From: Ferrovaceae bacterium
GTDB taxonomy: Bacteria; Pseudomonadota; Gammaproteobacteria; Burkholderiales; Ferrovaceae
NCBI GenBank assembly: GCA_027449685.1
Contig: DAIDLC010000005.1
Coordinates: forward strand, 1 to 64,000
DNA: 64,000 bases
Direction: 5' to 3'
Shown here: piece by piece, positions 25,928 to 34,881 of the stretch
Position numbering within the stretch: position 1 is the stretch's first letter
How the letters are laid out: every line of letters starts with the position of its first letter
The notes under the pieces: model-generated
Database searches by the model: none
Told to the model about the DNA's origin: nothing
Seen by the model: only the letters and a program-made list of their open reading frames with translations
Made by a program: the position numbers and the translations under genes

Positions 25928-26913
25928 CGCATGATGGCTTGCTGCGTGCGTTGATAGGCAGCCAGATGGCTGCCTCCCAAGGCCACGGCTTGGGCACTGG
26001 CCTCCCGCGCCAGCTGCATCTGGCCCAGTTGCAACCGGGACTCGGCCAAGTTGTTGAAGGCATCACCCGAATCGGAGTGCGCCTTGGTGGCGCGTTCAAA
26101 ATAATGGGCGGCCCTGTGGTAATGGTGTTGTGCATAGGCCAGATTGCCCAGCCCCATCAAGGCGGTGAGCGTGTCGGGCCAACGCTTGAGGCTGGCCTGA
26201 TAGGCGCTTTCTGCCACGCCAGGACGGATGCTTTCCATGGCCGCCACTTGCTGCAGGTAATCCGGTGCATTGGCACTGGCGGGAATCTGTTCGGGGGGTA
26301 GTATCACCAGCCCCCACCGTTGACCTGCAACCCAACTGCGGTCAAAACGCTCCATGGATAGGCGCAACCGGGCCTGGTCCCCGGAATGCAGTATTACCTC
26401 CCGGGTTTCCCGGTTATAGCCCACCACCACGGCAAAATGCCAAACTGGCGTTAAATGCCCTACATCCTGCAATACGAGTACCGGGTGGCCAGCCGCCAGT
26501 TCCAGCCCCAAGGCTGCAGCGGTGGGCGCAATCCGGTAGGGGATACGCCCTGCACGCCGCGCGGCCCCAATCAAATCCAGTTGCAGCGATCCCTGCAACC
26601 CGGGGGTATAAACCTGGGGGGTCAGCGCTTCGGGGCTAATCCTGACACCAGAGTAACGCAGCAGGGAAGCCAGCGCAGCAGGTCCGCACTGATGATCCTG
26701 CTGCGCAAAAAATGGGACCTTGGACAAGTTCACCTGGGAAGGCAGCGAATCCGGCCAAGCACTTGCGAGCTTATCGGCAGCGAGGGATTGGGTGGCTGTA
26801 TCAGCAACCGGCAAGGCGGTGCATCCGGTCAGCCAGAGCAGCCCCACAAGGATCCATCCCTGCAGCACCCTCTGCCGGATGGGAATCAGACTTGTAATCA
26901 GACTTGCAATCAC
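25903..26913 (-). CDS. PA2778-type C39-like cysteine peptidase lipoprotein with TPR repeats
   Basis: 336 aa. Lipoprotein signal with lipobox LTGC at about residues 28-31. The peptidase C39-like domain (about 63-205) has the catalytic Cys in QDHQCGPAALASLL and the His in PVWHFAVVVGYN, with a downstream acid (LHSGDQARLRL). TPR-like helices fill residues 225-325 (MGLGNLAYAQHHYHRAAHYF; GDAFNNLAESRLQLGQMQLA). It should be a periplasmic or membrane-tethered processing protease of unknown target. It is coupled to the upstream small protein by ATGA, the same pairing as PA2778-PA2779 in Pseudomonas. Confidence 0.82.
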   Translation of the reverse strand: MIASLITSLIPIRQRVLQGWILVGLLWLTGCTALPVADTATQSLAADKLASAWPDSLPSQVNLSKVPFFAQQDHQCGPAALASLLRYSGVRISPEALTPQVYTPGLQGSLQLDLIGAARRAGRIPYRIAPTAAALGLELAAGHPVLVLQDVGHLTPVWHFAVVVGYNRETREVILHSGDQARLRLSMERFDRSWVAGQRWGLVILPPEQIPASANAPDYLQQVAAMESIRPGVAESAYQASLKRWPDTLTALMGLGNLAYAQHHYHRAAHYFERATKAHSDSGDAFNNLAESRLQLGQMQLAREASAQAVALGGSHLAAYQRTQQAIMRQDKAGAL

Positions 26914-27332
26914 ACCACCAGGACCAGTAGGATGGCCCCCAACAGCAGGATGATGATGTCCGTGCTGCTCAGATTGGACAAATTTCCGCCAGCGGGCAAG
27001 GCGTTGATCTTGTCAGCCAGTTGCCGGGCCTCTGCATCGTTGAGCAATGCAATCCGTTGCGCGGTGATGACCGCGCTCAAACCCAAGGCCTGCATTTTTT
27101 TCTGAATGTCGGCACGCGCCACGAACCCCTGGATGGCCGCCTTATCCGAGGTGGCATCCGCCTGCGAGGCGGCCCCTGAGGAAGCCTGCGCTTCCCTGTT
27201 GGCAGAGGCAGCGACGGGAGCGCTTACCTGGTCCGTTGCAATCAACTCTGCATGAGCGAGGGGAAATACTAAAGCCAGACAAAGCGCCAGGCTACCACGG
27301 GGCGGGGGTGCAAAACGGGAAGAAATGTGCAT
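26910..27332 (-). CDS. PA2779-like small secreted/membrane protein
   Basis: 140 aa. A signal peptide (LALCLALVFPLAHA) precedes a Ser/Ala-rich stretch. Next comes a helical region (VARADIQKKMQALGLSAVIT; AQRIALLNDAEARQLADKIN) with the degenerate ...ARADxQxxMxxxGLxxxxAxxRI... motif of the family. A final hydrophobic segment IIILLLGAILLVLVV closes the protein. Its partner is the C39-like peptidase immediately downstream (ATGA), so it may be that protein's substrate or chaperone. Function is unknown. Confidence 0.75.
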   Translation of the reverse strand: MHISSRFAPPPRGSLALCLALVFPLAHAELIATDQVSAPVAASANREAQASSGAASQADATSDKAAIQGFVARADIQKKMQALGLSAVITAQRIALLNDAEARQLADKINALPAGGNLSNLSSTDIIILLLGAILLVLVV

Positions 27333-27337
27333 GATGG

Positions 27338-27367
27338 ACTCCTATAATAAATGTGAAAGTTTCACAT
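27338..27367 (-). promoter_or_regulatory. Promoter with palindromic operator before the PA2779/PA2778 pair
   Basis: ATGTGAAAGTTTCACAT at 27351-27367 is a perfect 17-base palindrome. On the minus strand it is followed by TTATTATAGGAG, giving a TATTAT -10 directly beside the ribosome binding site of the gene starting at 27332. A protein bound here would block the promoter. Confidence 0.55.
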
Positions 27368-27463
27368 AATTGTACACGAAAACCTCGCCCACACAACCCA
27401 CTTCGGCAACAATTTTCATGGGCAATGGGCTAGATCAACAGGCATACTTCACAGGAAATCCTC

Positions 27464-28936
27464 ATGACTGCAGTCCCACAAGAAGATCCCCCTTTCAGCG
27501 CGCCCCATTGGAGCGGATTGCCCGCACCGCACGCACAGCGCGTGCGGATGCAACCCCTGCCGCAACCCGTGTGGGGAGACTGGAACGAGGCTCTGGCCTC
27601 TTCTTTGGGACTTGCAGCGGGTCCCTCCACAGCGTGGCTGCAGCGCCTGTCGGGCCACACTGTGGCCGCCCCCTGGTGCAGTGCCTATGCCGGGCATCAG
27701 TTTGGAGTCTGGGCGGGCCTGCTGGGAGATGGGCGAGCGCATACTCTGGGCTGTCTGAATACCGAACAGGGCCCACAGGAAATTCAACTGAAGGGGGCTG
27801 GACTCACGCCTTTTTCCCGAATGGGAGACGGCCGTGCCGTTCTGCGTTCGTCCATTCGCGAATATCTCTGCAGCGAAGCCATGGCAGGTTTGGGCATTCC
27901 TACCACACGTGCCTTGGCTCTGGTGGGCTCGCCCCTACCCGTGCAACGGGAAACCCGGGAAACTGCTGCCATCGTCACCCGGGTAGCGCCCAGCTTCATG
28001 CGCATTGGTCACTTCGAGCATTTATCCCACCACGGTCACCGGGATGCCTTACGGCAACTGTTTGCTCTGGTGCTGGAGGATTTTTTTCCTGCCTGCGCCG
28101 CCGAGGCACAGCCCGCCTTGGCCCTGCTCCAGACGGTGATTGAACGCACCGCCCGACTCATGGCCCAGTGGCAATGCGTGGGGTTCTGCCATGGGGTCAT
28201 GAATACCGACAACATGTCCATTTTGGGGCTGACCCTGGATTACGGTCCTTTCGGTTTCCTGGAGGCTTATGATGCCCAGCACATCTGCAATCATTCTGAC
28301 CGCAGCGGACGTTACGCCTACGCTCAACAGCCGCTCATGGGTTGGTGGAATTGCGGGGCCCTGGCCAGCGCCTTGCAGCCGCTCATCCAGGATGCACAGG
28401 CCACCCAGAACGCTCTGGACACCTTCGAAACGCTGTTTGAGGCAAACCTGCTGGAGGGTTTTCGGGCCAAACTAGGGTGGCGCATACACCAGGAAGAAGA
28501 TGCGCTACTGATCCAGCAACTGCTTGCCCTGATGCAGCGCGATCGAGTGGACTTTACCGGACTGTTCAGGGCCTTGTCTGTCCAGGAGCCCAGCGCCCTG
28601 CGCACGGGAAGACTTCAGGCCCCGTCCTGGGTCGGCGTAGATTCCTCCCATCCCGACTGGGCCCAATGGTTGCAGGCTTATGACCGACGTTGTACCCAGG
28701 AACCCGGCAGTCCCCAGGAACGACGTGCAGCCATGCAAGGGATCAACCCCAAATATGTGCTGCGCAATCATCTGGCTCAGGAAGCCATCGAGGCGGCCCA
28801 AGGGGGAGATTTCCAGTGTCTGCATGCCCTGCGACAGGTACTACAGTCTCCCTTTCAGGAGCACCCAGAATGGAGTCGCTGGGCCCAGCCGGCTGCCCCG
28901 GGGAGTCCCCAGGTCTGCGTGAGCTGCTCTTCCTGA
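27464..28936 (+). CDS. selO: Protein adenylyltransferase SelO (YdiU/UPF0061)
   Basis: 490 aa. Pseudokinase-fold AMP transferase that AMPylates Ser/Thr/Tyr of proteins in redox homeostasis. Motifs seen: YAGHQFGVWAGLLGDGRA, QLKGAGLTPFSRMGDGRAVL, RSSIREYLCSEAMAGLGIPT, and the catalytic HGVMNTDNMSILGLTLDYGP. The C-terminus VCVSCSS keeps the cysteines that form the redox switch in E. coli; eukaryotic forms have selenocysteine there. AGGAA precedes the ATG. It is transcribed away from the PA2779/PA2778 pair. Confidence 0.93.
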   Translation: MTAVPQEDPPFSAPHWSGLPAPHAQRVRMQPLPQPVWGDWNEALASSLGLAAGPSTAWLQRLSGHTVAAPWCSAYAGHQFGVWAGLLGDGRAHTLGCLNTEQGPQEIQLKGAGLTPFSRMGDGRAVLRSSIREYLCSEAMAGLGIPTTRALALVGSPLPVQRETRETAAIVTRVAPSFMRIGHFEHLSHHGHRDALRQLFALVLEDFFPACAAEAQPALALLQTVIERTARLMAQWQCVGFCHGVMNTDNMSILGLTLDYGPFGFLEAYDAQHICNHSDRSGRYAYAQQPLMGWWNCGALASALQPLIQDAQATQNALDTFETLFEANLLEGFRAKLGWRIHQEEDALLIQQLLALMQRDRVDFTGLFRALSVQEPSALRTGRLQAPSWVGVDSSHPDWAQWLQAYDRRCTQEPGSPQERRAAMQGINPKYVLRNHLAQEAIEAAQGGDFQCLHALRQVLQSPFQEHPEWSRWAQPAAPGSPQVCVSCSS

Positions 28937-29015
28937 TCAGGAATGGCCTCAGAAACCGCTTCAACAACCATACCCGGACGAGCGAATGCATGTCCAACCT
29001 GCCCTGGAAAGAAAG

Positions 29016-30614
29016 CTAAACCCCACACACTGCTCCGTCGCTGCGAGGATCCACCGCGCCCTCCAGCAGCCCGCCCGAATGCCGCACCAAGGCCCCAGCA
29101 TGCCCCATGGTATCGCTGAAGCCAGCCGGCAACACGTCCACCACATGTCCTGCCGCTTGTAACGCCGAAATCAACGTGGGATCGAAACGGTTTTCCAGTT
29201 TGAGCGTGGTGCTGGGGTCCCCCCAAGTTCGCCCCAACACCCAACGCGGCGCCGTAACGGCCTGTTGCAACTCCTGCCCGTGCAGCGCATAGCGTGAAAA
29301 TACCGCCGCCTGGGTTTGTGGTTGCCCTTCTCCTCCCATGGTGCCATAGGGCATGACACGGCCATCGTCAAACAAGGCCAACGCCGGGTTCAGGGTATGA
29401 AAAGGATGACGTCCAGGCTCCAGGGCATTGAGATCTGTGGGATCCAGAGAAAAACTGATGCCGCGGTTTTGCCACAGCAGGCCTGTTTCTTCCAGTACGA
29501 CGCCCGAGCCAAACTCCCAGTACACGCTTTGGATGAAACTGACGGCGCGCCCTGCGGCATCCACGGCCCCCATCCAGATGGTATCCCCCAAGGCCGCAGG
29601 TTCGGGCCAAGGCAGGGCCCGGTGCCGATGGATGTCTTGCGCCAGGGTGTCCAGCATCGTGGCCTCAAGGAAGGCTTGCGGTGCTTGTGGCACACGGCCC
29701 GGATCGGTCACCACGCGGTTGCGAATGCGAAAAGCCCGTTTGGTGGCCTCCACCAAACCATGCACATGATCAAATCCTTCCGCCTGCGCCACCTGAAGGC
29801 GTTCGTACAACCCGAGAATCATGAGCGAGGCCAGCCCCTGAGAAGAAGGCGGCAGGTTATAAACACTGGCTGCGCACCGTTCAAGGCGCAGGTGCAAAGG
29901 AGTCACGTATTGCGCCTGATAGCTGGCCAGGTCTGCCGGTGTCAGAGGGCTTCCCAGGCTTTGCAGGGCAGCCCCGATGCAAGCCCCCAACTGCCCCCGG
30001 TAGAAATCATCCAAACCCCGCTGTGCCAAGGTGCGCAAGGTTTCTGCCAACGCTGGTTGGCGCAGCAGGAAGCCCCGCTGGGGTGCTTGCCCGCGTTCCA
30101 GAAAAGTGTTGGCAAACCCCGGCTGGAACTGCAATTCGGAAAATTTTTGACGGGTCAAGAGCGCTTGGCTGGTGGTCACCGCCACGCCATCGCGCGCATG
30201 ACGAATGGCATCTTGTAGCAGGCGTTCCACGGGTAAATCGGGCCCCGACCAGTTCCGGGCCAGTTCCAGGGCCAGAACCCATCCGGATATCGTACCAGCC
30301 ACCGTCAGAGCGGCTTGGGGACCACGCGGAGGAATACTGGTCAATCCGGCATAAAAACCCGGTTGCGCCGCAAGGCCCGCCACGCCACTGGCATCGATGG
30401 CCTGGGGGGGCTGCCCGGGTTCATGAATCAGCCAGAAACCATCCCCCCCCAGGGCATTCATGTGCGGATACACCACGGCAATGGTGGCGGCCGCAGCCAC
30501 CATTGCCTGGATAGCATTGCCGCCATCGCGCAACACGTCGCGCCCAGCCTGGGCGGCCAGGTGATGTGGGGCCACGACCATACCCCCGGTGGCCATAAGG
30601 CTGTATTGACTCAT
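29016..30614 (-). CDS. Gamma-glutamyltransferase-family Ntn hydrolase, no signal peptide
   Basis: 532 aa from the ATG at 30614, overlapping the DUF1275 stop (ATGA). GGT-family blocks: MVVAPHHLAAQAGRDVLRDG with GGNAIQAM, NALGGDGFWLIH, and the autoprocessing site GDTIWMGAVDAAGRAVSFIQ, whose Thr345 should become the nucleophile of the small subunit. FGSGVV and YGTMGGEGQPQTQAAVFSRY follow. There is no export signal, unlike the periplasmic GGT, so it acts in the cytoplasm. It is the last gene of the ATP-grasp/transglutaminase operon, where it may hydrolyse or transfer acyl groups of a peptide product. The open frame to 31019 lies in DUF1275 in another phase. Confidence 0.88.
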   Translation of the reverse strand: MSQYSLMATGGMVVAPHHLAAQAGRDVLRDGGNAIQAMVAAAATIAVVYPHMNALGGDGFWLIHEPGQPPQAIDASGVAGLAAQPGFYAGLTSIPPRGPQAALTVAGTISGWVLALELARNWSGPDLPVERLLQDAIRHARDGVAVTTSQALLTRQKFSELQFQPGFANTFLERGQAPQRGFLLRQPALAETLRTLAQRGLDDFYRGQLGACIGAALQSLGSPLTPADLASYQAQYVTPLHLRLERCAASVYNLPPSSQGLASLMILGLYERLQVAQAEGFDHVHGLVEATKRAFRIRNRVVTDPGRVPQAPQAFLEATMLDTLAQDIHRHRALPWPEPAALGDTIWMGAVDAAGRAVSFIQSVYWEFGSGVVLEETGLLWQNRGISFSLDPTDLNALEPGRHPFHTLNPALALFDDGRVMPYGTMGGEGQPQTQAAVFSRYALHGQELQQAVTAPRWVLGRTWGDPSTTLKLENRFDPTLISALQAAGHVVDVLPAGFSDTMGHAGALVRHSGGLLEGAVDPRSDGAVCGV

Positions 30615-31336
30615 AAGACTCCCGATCGAGATTTCGTGATACAACGGGCGGGCTGCAGGCAAAGTAACAGGGCCACCGCCAACCCGAGCAGGGGGAGCAG
30701 GACGGCCAGGGCATTCCAATGCCACAGCAGCAAAGCGGTAAGGCTGGCCCCGATGGCATAGGACAAAAACGCCAAGGATTGACGTTTTGCATTGAACAGG
30801 GAAATGGCTCCACGACCACGCACGGTGACATGCATCAAGGTCATCACAATGCTGGTGAGCGTACTGGTAAAGACCACCGTAGGAATCCCCTCCACATTGA
30901 TGCGTCGTGCTACCACGCTTTGCACGCCCATGGCCAGAGACAAGGGCAAGATCATGGCGTAGAGCAAAACCTGGCCATGCCCCTGGGGAAAACCGTTTAA
31001 CAGCCATAAGAGATACCACAACCCCAGCAACAGGATTTCGGCCAGCAAAGTCAAAATCAGTTCGCGATGCTTGTCGTGGGCATGAATCAGCGCCCCCAAG
31101 GCCACTCCTCCAATATATCCGCCCAAGGCCACCAGAGAGTTGAAGGCCGCTGCGATGTGCCCCTGGCCCAAGGCCAACCCCAGCAGGGCCGTATTGCCAG
31201 TCATGGCAGAAGTAAATACGTTGTCCAGCTTGACGAAGGCGATAACGTCCGTGGCGCTGGCTGCCAAGGCCAGAAAACCCAAAGTGGCGTCACGCTGATC
31301 GAAGCGCTCGGAAGTAGTAGACAGTTTGCTCATCAT
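30611..31336 (-). CDS. DUF1275 (YoaK) family membrane protein
   Basis: 241 aa with six hydrophobic segments. The family signature is DVIAFVKLDNVFTSAMTGNT followed by GQGHIAA, and FTSTLTSIVMTLM lies in the second half. Function is unknown; the fold is transporter-like. It lies between the transglutaminase and GGT-like genes with ATGA overlaps on both sides (31333-31336 and 30611-30614), so it is made together with them. In this operon it may move a peptide or amino-acid product, which is inference only. Confidence 0.85.
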   Translation of the reverse strand: MMSKLSTTSERFDQRDATLGFLALAASATDVIAFVKLDNVFTSAMTGNTALLGLALGQGHIAAAFNSLVALGGYIGGVALGALIHAHDKHRELILTLLAEILLLGLWYLLWLLNGFPQGHGQVLLYAMILPLSLAMGVQSVVARRINVEGIPTVVFTSTLTSIVMTLMHVTVRGRGAISLFNAKRQSLAFLSYAIGASLTALLLWHWNALAVLLPLLGLAVALLLCLQPARCITKSRSGVL

Positions 31337-32268
31337 CCAGTCATTGTACCTTCACCAGGGTGCGTACCAGCACCCACAGCCGTGGCAGGCTCGGGTTGCA
31401 CCGCCACCCGAACCTCCAGTTCATGCTCCTCACCCCCCAATATCACCCCGCGCAAGGGGCTCACATCCGAAAAATCCCTTCCCCAGGCCACCGTAATATG
31501 CTCCTGATCCACCCATAGGTCGTTGGTAGGGTCCAGATCCACCCAACCCGCTTCGGGACAATACACCGACACCCAGGCATGGGTGGCGTCTGCGCCCAAC
31601 AGGTGTTCCTTTCCCGGGGCGGGATGCGTGAGCAAATAGCCACTGACATAGCGTGCCGCCAAGCCCACCGCCCGCAGGCAGGCAATCAGCAAATGCGCGA
31701 AATCCTGGCAGACACCGCGCTTTTTACGCAACACGGTTTCTACCGGTGTGGAGATGTTGGTCGCCGTGGGGTCATAGCGAAAATCCTGATAAATCCTGTG
31801 GCTCAGGTGATGGACCGCCTCCAGCAAAGGTCGCCCTGGAGTGAAACTGGGGCGGGCATAGGCGGCAAAACGGGGCGTCGTCGGTACATGGGGGGAGGCA
31901 TAGAGATATTGGGCCGGGTCTAAAAACGGCGTGCCAGTGCCTTGCTGTAGCCCATCGCGTACCTGCTCCCAAGGAGCACCCAAAAGTCTGGCCGGATGGC
32001 TGTGGCGCGAACGTACCAACACGTGTGAAGTGATTTCCACCAGCAGGGACTGGTGAGGACTTTGCAAAGCGAACTGAACCAGCGCATTCCCAAAGAAATC
32101 CTTGCGCTCAAACCATTCGGATGGTTGGGGCTCCACCCGGATAGCGTGACGTATCCGGCGCTGAAAACGGGTATGACGGGGGGTTGATCGCAACACCTGG
32201 CGCGACAGCTGCACCGCGCTGGCATAGCGATACTCCGTTTGATGCACGATTCGATACAGGATTCTCAT
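31333..32268 (-). CDS. Bacterial transglutaminase-like cysteine protease
   Basis: 311 aa. An N-terminal Bact_transglu_N beta domain (IVHQTEYRYASAVQLSRQVL) is followed by the transglutaminase core. The catalytic triad is visible: Cys187 in RKKRGVCQDFAHLLIACLRA, His in ADATHAWVSVY, and Asp in GWVDLDPTNDLW. This family, often encoded with circularly permuted ATP-grasp and alpha-E proteins, is predicted to cleave or cross-link peptides. Its stop overlaps the DUF1275 start. It follows the fused ATP-grasp/alpha-E gene by 3 bases. Confidence 0.88.
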   Translation of the reverse strand: MRILYRIVHQTEYRYASAVQLSRQVLRSTPRHTRFQRRIRHAIRVEPQPSEWFERKDFFGNALVQFALQSPHQSLLVEITSHVLVRSRHSHPARLLGAPWEQVRDGLQQGTGTPFLDPAQYLYASPHVPTTPRFAAYARPSFTPGRPLLEAVHHLSHRIYQDFRYDPTATNISTPVETVLRKKRGVCQDFAHLLIACLRAVGLAARYVSGYLLTHPAPGKEHLLGADATHAWVSVYCPEAGWVDLDPTNDLWVDQEHITVAWGRDFSDVSPLRGVILGGEEHELEVRVAVQPEPATAVGAGTHPGEGTMTG

Positions 32269-32271
32269 GCC

Positions 32272-34872
32272 TTAAGTGCCTGTGCGTTGTTCCGCCACAT
32301 GGCTGAAAAAACGTTGCCCAATCCGCTCGGACAATTGGCAGGACTCACGCCAAAGAGTCTCCAGCAATTCACCAAAGACGCTACTGTTGTGGTCCGTCAA
32401 GGTGAGCATCAAATTGGGCTGGGTCAGATCATGCTGCACACGTTCCAGGGCTGCCGCAAAGGTTCCACCAAAGCGTGACTCCAGATGCCGGCACTCTTCC
32501 CGCAGCATGTGCAGTTGAAACAGCAGGGAACGCGGATTGGTATCGTCCAGCACCAACAAATCCAGTACAGAGAGAAATTCTGGTTGCATCATGTACCGCG
32601 AACGGTAGGTCACCACACTATCGGCCAACTCCAGCATCTCCTCCAGGGCACGCCACTCGCGCCTAATCCGGGCGGCTTTTCCCTCCCGGGGGAGCCTGGA
32701 GCCCGATTCCACCTGCCCATGGCGCAACATGGATACCAAAAACTGCAGACGTTCCAGACGTCGTCCCAAAGACAGAAAGTGCCAGCCCACATCCCGCGTC
32801 ATACCATCCATGGCAAATCCAGCCAAGGTCATGAGTGCATTGACCGCCTGGTCCAAAAATATCAGGGCTTCCCCCAGATTGGCCTCCTGACGCTGAAGAA
32901 TACGCTGCTCTTCCAAAGCCTGAGTGAGACGGTTCAAGGTGCGCCAGTTGTCCAGGGAGAGGCGCTCCTTGAGACTAAATCCCACGCGCGTCAGGTAACC
33001 CAGATGCGCTGCAAAACTTTCGTGGGCGGTGGTATCCACCAATCCCGCCAGCAGAGCATCCTTGAGGCTGTCACGAGATCGCGGCGCGGCGGTATGCGCC
33101 GGCTCCTTTGAAAGGGATGAAGGCTCGCCACTGGCGGCCGGTTGGGCCGGTGTGGCGCTAGTCAAGAGCCCATAGACGCGGCAGAGGGCCAGCAGATAGG
33201 GTTCTGGCTCCTCCGGTCCTGCCACGAAAGAGGCATCTTCCAAAAAGCGGTTGATGGTCATGCGCAACAGGCGTGCGATATTGTCACAGCGTTCGGTATA
33301 GCGCCCAAACCAGAACAGGTTTTCTACCACCCGACTGGACAAATTGGCACCACTGCGCACGATATCCCGGACATGAAACGAGCGGGGCAACAGGCTGAAA
33401 GTGCTCACCGGGGTATGGCTCAATACCCAGGTATCCTTGCTGGCCCCGCCACGCTGCAGGGCAATGACCCGCTCGTCCCCGTCCCCGGCGATCCGCGTCA
33501 ACCCACCGGGCATGACCACGTAACCCTCGGGGCTGGCTACCACATGCACCCGTAACCCCATGGCACGCGCGTGAAGCCGATGCAATCCGCCACGTTCCAG
33601 GCTGGGCGCCTGGGACAGCTGAACCGTTTCCTGGGCCACATAGTTATAGGGACGCTGACGGATGCGCAGAATCAGACGCTCGCGTTCCCGGGGACTGAGA
33701 TCGGCCCCAAACAGGGTATCCATCCGCAATTGGGGGAAAGCCCCCTTGATGACCAAACCGTCCAGTTTGTGCAGCGCATCTTCCAGGGCCGCCCGTTCTC
33801 CGCACCACCAGGTGGCCACAGAAGGCATGCGCAAGGATTCGCCCAGCAAATGCTGGCAAAGACTGGGAAAATATCCAAAAAATGCGCTCGATTCCAGCAA
33901 GCTGGAACCTAGGGCATTGGCAATGAGAACCTGTCCCAGGCGCGCGGCTTGCGCCAACCCGGGAATACCCAAGGCCGAATCGGCACGAAATTCCAGGGGA
34001 TCGCAAAAATCATCGTCCAGACGTCGCAGAATGACATGCACCCGTTGCAGCCCCTCCAGTGATTTCAGCCAGACCCGCCCCTCCCGCACTGTCAGGTCAT
34101 GCCCCTCCACCAGGGGAAACCCCAGATAACGCGCCAGATAGGCGTGTTCGAAGTACGTTTCGTTATACGGGCCCGGAGTCAATACCACAATTCGTGGTGG
34201 CTCTCCCGATTGCCCGATGGGCGCCCAATGGGACAGGCTTTGTTGCAACGTATGAAAAAATCCGGCCAGGTGCTCTACCTTCAACTGGCGAAACAGATCG
34301 GGAAAAACCCGAGAAATCACCAACCGGTTTTCCAGGGCATATCCCGCACCCGATGGAGCTTGGGTGCGATCAGCCAGAACCCACCACCCACCATCGGGCG
34401 AACGGGCCAGATCCACCGCATATAAATGCAAATACACCCCGTCAGGAGACGGAATGCCGTGAGCAGAACGCAAGAATCCGTTATGTCCATGGACCAGGGC
34501 AGGAGGAAGCAGCCCTTCATGCAACAGGCGCTGTTCGCCATAGATGTCTTTCAGGATGAGATTCAACAGCATGGCACGCTGCCGGACACCTGCCTGGATG
34601 TGATGCCATTCTTCCGGAGAAAGAATCAGAGGGAGCAGATCCAGATCCCAGGGACGGACAGTGCCCTGCGGATCGGCATAGACGTTGTAGGTGACTCCAT
34701 TCTCGAAGATTTGACGCTGTACATGGCTTATGCGCCGGCGCATTTGTTCAGAGCGGGAGGCCGCCACCGCTTCCATGAAGGTTTTCCAGTGCGGCCTAAT
34801 CCGGCCCGAGGCATCCTGCAACTCGTCAAAACGACCATTGGCCTTGGGATAGGCTGAGAAAAAATCACGCAT
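32272..34872 (-). CDS. Circularly permuted ATP-grasp fused to alpha-E domain
   Basis: 866 aa. Residues about 60-480 are a CP_ATPgrasp_2 ligase (PLILSPEEWHHIQAGVRQRA; GGWWVLADRTQAPSGAGYAL with ENRLVISR; VVLTPGPYNETYFEHAYLAR; PEGYVVMPGGLTRIA). Residues about 530-860 are an alpha-E domain (NLFWFGRYTERCDNIARLLR). The family is predicted to form peptide bonds with ATP. The two domains are separate genes at 39147-40565 and 38192-39136, so this is a fused paralogous pair. A linker (about 595-630) rich in Ala/Ser/Pro interrupts the alpha-E region. Confidence 0.85.
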   Translation of the reverse strand: MRDFFSAYPKANGRFDELQDASGRIRPHWKTFMEAVAASRSEQMRRRISHVQRQIFENGVTYNVYADPQGTVRPWDLDLLPLILSPEEWHHIQAGVRQRAMLLNLILKDIYGEQRLLHEGLLPPALVHGHNGFLRSAHGIPSPDGVYLHLYAVDLARSPDGGWWVLADRTQAPSGAGYALENRLVISRVFPDLFRQLKVEHLAGFFHTLQQSLSHWAPIGQSGEPPRIVVLTPGPYNETYFEHAYLARYLGFPLVEGHDLTVREGRVWLKSLEGLQRVHVILRRLDDDFCDPLEFRADSALGIPGLAQAARLGQVLIANALGSSLLESSAFFGYFPSLCQHLLGESLRMPSVATWWCGERAALEDALHKLDGLVIKGAFPQLRMDTLFGADLSPRERERLILRIRQRPYNYVAQETVQLSQAPSLERGGLHRLHARAMGLRVHVVASPEGYVVMPGGLTRIAGDGDERVIALQRGGASKDTWVLSHTPVSTFSLLPRSFHVRDIVRSGANLSSRVVENLFWFGRYTERCDNIARLLRMTINRFLEDASFVAGPEEPEPYLLALCRVYGLLTSATPAQPAASGEPSSLSKEPAHTAAPRSRDSLKDALLAGLVDTTAHESFAAHLGYLTRVGFSLKERLSLDNWRTLNRLTQALEEQRILQRQEANLGEALIFLDQAVNALMTLAGFAMDGMTRDVGWHFLSLGRRLERLQFLVSMLRHGQVESGSRLPREGKAARIRREWRALEEMLELADSVVTYRSRYMMQPEFLSVLDLLVLDDTNPRSLLFQLHMLREECRHLESRFGGTFAAALERVQHDLTQPNLMLTLTDHNSSVFGELLETLWRESCQLSERIGQRFFSHVAEQRTGT

Positions 34873-34881
34873 AAGAGTAAA

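Noticed and set aside
28900-28936. A selenocysteine codon at the end of selO
   Set aside because: The C-terminus has Cys codons (VCVSCSS) and a plain stop; no selenocysteine insertion is needed.
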